Origin: Patescibacteria group bacterium
Lineage (GTDB): Bacteria; Patescibacteriota; Gracilibacteria; UBA1369
Direction of reading: 5' to 3'
Length of the DNA stretch: 8,402 bases
Assembly (NCBI GenBank): GCA_018825335.1
Contig: JAHJEW010000063.1
Coordinates: forward strand, 1 to 8,402
This document shows, one piece after another, positions 7,201 to 8,402 of this stretch; position 1 is the stretch's first letter, and every line of letters begins with the position of its first letter. Under the pieces are notes generated by a model that had not been told where the DNA came from, did no database searches, and saw only the letters and a list, made by a program, of their open reading frames with translations. Made by a program: the position numbers and the translations under genes.

Positions 7201-8226
7201 GAAACAGAAATAATGTCGAACGAAGGGGTATGTGTGCGTATGGATAAAGCCTCGCGCGATATTAGTATGTGGGACCATGAAGACTTTCACATGAACGCGC
7301 CGCAACTGAAAGAAAACCAGATCGAACAGATCACGAAAGAGGCCGGTGGAAACCAGAAATCCTCCGTTCCGGGCATAAGAAACGCCATTAGCGGGTTGAA
7401 CCATTTTATTCGCCTGGATCTGGATCAATATATGCGCGACATGAAAAAAGGCAAGGCCGGAGAGGCGGATCAGCACCTTGTCAGTTCCATGGACAGAATG
7501 CTTGCCTTCATAAGGCTGCACGCGGTTCTGGATAATCGCTGCCGCCACGGAATTCACGATCGAATTAGACTTGGTCGTGAATTAAAACAATGCTCCGGCG
7601 TAGATTCATCCCGCTTTGTAAGCGATCAAATAGATGAGATGAATGGCTTTATGAACGGATTAATTGGTGAAATGATTAAAGTCGATCCTGCATCTTTCAA
7701 AAGAATCAGCGAAGAATGGAATCTGCTGCGCAATCCGGTCAATTTTCGACAACAAAAAAAACAGGAAGAAATAGCGCTTAGATTTTCCACCACTTTAAGT
7801 GATGCAATGGCTCGTTTGAAAGAAAAGGTGGGAAATAATGGAGTTTTTGACATTGTAAGAAAAATTCAGGGCGAAGGCTCCGCAAATGAACAGCTGATCA
7901 AGGGCATACAGGCAAGAGTTCTGACCAAAGAGGAAATACAGGAGCAATCAACCAAAAAAGCCTCATTTGAAAGGATGCAGATGTCAGATGTCAGAGATAA
8001 CGTCGAAACTCTGGAGCGCCTGCGCCTGCAAATGCAGACGCGCGGACAGCTTACACCCGAAAAAATGCAGGAAGAGAGGGAAGTACGACTTTCAACCATT
8101 ATCAACAACGTTAAACAAGGCAAATACGGCATGATAACCGACAGCGACAAAGCTCTTCTTGAGAAAGAAATTGCCAATCTACAAAGACAGGTCGGCGACC
8201 GCGGCGACGAGGAAGAACCGGCGTAG
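4234..8226 (+). CDS. Giant 1330-residue soluble protein of unknown function, multi-domain
   Basis: Function is not recognised. The protein starts MKKVFWHNAI at the ATG best placed behind the promoter; in-frame ATGs at codons 17 and 23 are alternatives. There is no convincing signal peptide or membrane segment, so a cytoplasmic location is most likely. Layout: a short N-terminal region (1-37); an Ala/Pro/Thr linker (about 38-115, encoded by very C-rich DNA); a charged helical, possibly coiled-coil region (about 120-275); three degenerate modules of beta strands followed by a helix (about 283-380, 404-494, 524-577); a charged helix and Pro-rich break (about 578-645); a large mixed domain (about 645-1030) with aromatic motifs such as GWIRWNDPVLW (751-761) and NYPIIDYFAAPG (912-923); and a long helical C-terminal part (about 1050-1320) ending in acidic DEEEPA. 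Cysteines are few (C15, C243, C378, C1000, C1103, C1120). No nucleotide-binding Walker A motif or obvious catalytic signature was found, which favours a scaffold, adaptor or effector-like role. The gene follows a VirB6/TrbL-like gene but has its own promoter. I associate the aromatic WNDPxxW region with large uncharacterised Parcubacteria proteins from memory; that is not verified here. Confidence 0.88.
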   Translation: MKKVFWHNAISLKDCIMPAGLVMPQTIIAPKRNVYINTPAGPNAPADPNNPAGPATPAAAAPVAPTTSAANTNQPTPPTPAATPENAAPPAPEATTAPEAAEAHAAAAPVQPAPIIELQSQFSRMAEIASGSADRIKQQAKREKKEESEINGALEAANKEMLAAAAAEKDSKKRTREILQKLIQQKKITQVEAQEFMDLDARDPKFESQWQQLTHELTTTATREDLHTIKAEAYAAVKLQDDCFNKIKAVHEAMAEAEKHINLKVSRERTLAQHSRDIGFDIKVGKEVRFKTYRTILLPDGKVKKEPIYRRAIIRDVFFDDIDIVDAKGKEKKLPSLEPTISLQYTDEWRDAEGNQNGGVEQLSAAALKRMADNQEMCEIIEDRQDTDDTSEELEQLKQILGQEIKEGDIFEYLDIGTDESGNHKHENRSVQIVSIYKAEDPFFNEENSQRKGHKVTMISLSEPVVVATNPSLIQKKELTLGEFAKWKKRVEAQKPIDLKELRTQLTQENKDRNSRYKRKAKQYPPIKAETGEVLYADTDPQKTFLIQDVNDETGQITLDNGGIYTPANFLAWVKRNEIEKKDADAEAEKKTAGLEDDNPNKQKILQEAKDKVEEELNKRRNPPPNLLKDDDNVVQPPGGSYIRQLWNDTYFMSGGNLYALGKEIIDFIKRWMERREKNTIGAVGNAMLTPIWGQMGAEFKALQQQAENERVQRFMDSYEQYGYGDLYGQLQKTSNRDELKALFKAMSAKGWIRWNDPVLWAAMSRVGRKKDASYFVNTYDEEKFREILDAFWGDGSYADFRSQNDSAYNSEKGKIVEYAKKLENDPSQMGGVKARLQTMLAKHMRGEYVPAEQYEGYIHFAIQYGKLTFADKVYFILMGLGAEGPAGGDYPGRTILDFGRVSSFGTELLGNYPIIDYFAAPGANLIQRDKNGEIKKDRATGEPMRGQMSQNIVKYIINKYIEKDAKTSIYNLKNPGQFNAGDSLINFIETEIMSNEGVCVRMDKASRDISMWDHEDFHMNAPQLKENQIEQITKEAGGNQKSSVPGIRNAISGLNHFIRLDLDQYMRDMKKGKAGEADQHLVSSMDRMLAFIRLHAVLDNRCRHGIHDRIRLGRELKQCSGVDSSRFVSDQIDEMNGFMNGLIGEMIKVDPASFKRISEEWNLLRNPVNFRQQKKQEEIALRFSTTLSDAMARLKEKVGNNGVFDIVRKIQGEGSANEQLIKGIQARVLTKEEIQEQSTKKASFERMQMSDVRDNVETLERLRLQMQTRGQLTPEKMQEEREVRLSTIINNVKQGKYGMITDSDKALLEKEIANLQRQVGDRGDEEEPA
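5080..5964 (+). repeat. Three degenerate protein-level modules (beta strands plus FxxW helix) inside the giant gene
   Basis: Residues about 283-380, 404-494 and 524-577 share one pattern: a Lys/Glu-rich lead-in with G-x-x-x-x-F/Y, hydrophobic alternating strands containing V/I-x-I-x-x-V/I (AIIRDV, VQIVSI, FLIQDV), a variable turn, another strand (TISLQY, VTMISL, GQITLD), and a closing helix. Closing helices are QLSAAALKRMADN (362-374), ELTLGEFAKWKKRVE (478-492) and IYTPANFLAWVKRNE (564-578). The second and third match best (F-x-x-W followed by K-R and N/V-E); the first lacks the F and W. The third is shorter because the turn between strands is trimmed. The likeness is at protein level only; no DNA repeat is visible, so the duplication, if real, is old. 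Confidence 0.5.
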
Positions 8227-8402
8227 GCGGCGTAATTCCATCTATATAGGTTGTTTTGGCAGGCTCATTAAACTCTTTGGGTAAAAATCTCAGTAAGAAT
8301 TGAGAAAGGAAGAAGACAAAACATAAGCCTTTTTGCGAATCTTTCAACATTGCGAATACCACAATGCAAGCGTTTCATTGTCTCAAAACGACTGTGTAAA
8401 GC
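8227..8402. other. Non-coding 3' flank, no gene seen
   Basis: These 176 bases after the giant gene hold no credible ORF on either strand; the longest plus-strand start (ATG at 8364) gives 11 codons. An 8-base palindrome CTATATAG lies at 8242-8249. A weak hairpin TCTCA/TGAGA pairs 8288-8292 with 8301-8305. AGGCT (8261-8265) could pair with AGCCT (8326-8330), which is followed by a run of T to 8334; the 60-base loop makes this a poor intrinsic terminator. ACAATG/CATTGT (8361-8366 with 8376-8381) forms another short inverted repeat. It may be a transcription end plus the upstream region of the next gene, but nothing here is decisive. Confidence 0.5.
8333..8357. repeat. Short direct repeat TTGCGAAT x2
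   Basis: TTGCGAAT occurs at 8333-8340 and again at 8350-8357, 17 bases apart start to start, in the non-coding 3' flank. The spacing is under two helical turns, so it could be a binding site for a dimeric regulator of a gene beyond the window. Two copies of eight bases may also arise by chance. Confidence 0.3.

Noticed and set aside
7276..7290. HEDFH in the giant protein (residues 1015-1019), matching the HExxH zinc-protease pattern
   Set aside because: The charged D in the middle breaks the stricter zincin consensus, there is no clear third ligand or supporting fold, and a five-residue pattern is easily found by chance in 1330 residues.
8261..8334. Intrinsic terminator from AGGCT/AGCCT followed by T-run
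   Set aside because: A five-pair stem closing a 60-base loop is not a credible terminator hairpin.
8111..8362. Minus-strand ORF of 83 codons reaching into the 3' flank
   Set aside because: Half of it lies antisense to the giant gene, its composition is unlike a real protein, and no promoter or start context supports it.
1..8402. CRISPR array, tRNA/rRNA genes, insertion sequence ends
   Set aside because: No regularly spaced repeats, cloverleaf-like stretches, rRNA motifs, transposase reading frames or terminal inverted repeats were seen on either strand.

Overview
The window looks like a chromosomal stretch from a Candidate Phyla Radiation (Patescibacteria, probably Parcubacteria-like) bacterium. 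This is inferred, not proven. The grounds are: long plus-strand genes packed end to end; a multi-pass membrane protein of the VirB6/TrbL kind, with a run of residues (W99-G100-N101-I102-R103-N104-I105, then a hydrophobic helix) that I associate with those genomes; very large neighbours that match no family I recognise; and start codons preceded by A-rich sequence instead of a Shine-Dalgarno motif. All frames read well with the standard bacterial code. Visible stop codons are TAA and TAG only.

Layout, all on the plus strand. (1) Positions 3-269 hold the last 88 codons of a gene that begins before the window. (2) Positions 256-1902 hold a 548-residue protein overlapping it by 14 bases: a helical N-terminal half, a beta-rich middle, a long Pro/Gly-rich linker and a C-terminal hydrophobic hairpin. 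(3) Positions 1926-4115 hold a 729-residue polytopic membrane protein with a signal peptide, about seven membrane segments and a long soluble tail; this is the VirB6/TrbL-like candidate. (4) A 118-base gap carries a near-consensus promoter (4140-4167) and a roughly 60-base leader with short repeats. (5) Positions 4234-8226 hold a 1330-residue soluble protein of unknown function with an Ala/Pro-rich linker, a helical region, three degenerate beta-plus-FxxW modules and a large C-terminal domain. (6) Positions 8227-8402 are non-coding as far as I can see.

Working model (inference): the first three genes form one transcription unit around a type IV secretion/conjugation-like or DNA-uptake/pilus-like membrane complex. 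The 729-residue protein would be the inner-membrane channel or scaffold component, and the 548-residue protein a membrane-tethered cytoplasmic partner. The giant protein has its own promoter and may be expressed separately as a large cytoplasmic accessory or scaffold. No VirB4/VirD4-type ATPase, pilin or relaxase is inside the window, so the secretion assignment rests on one protein plus context. No tRNA, rRNA, CRISPR array, insertion sequence or convincing intrinsic terminator was seen.
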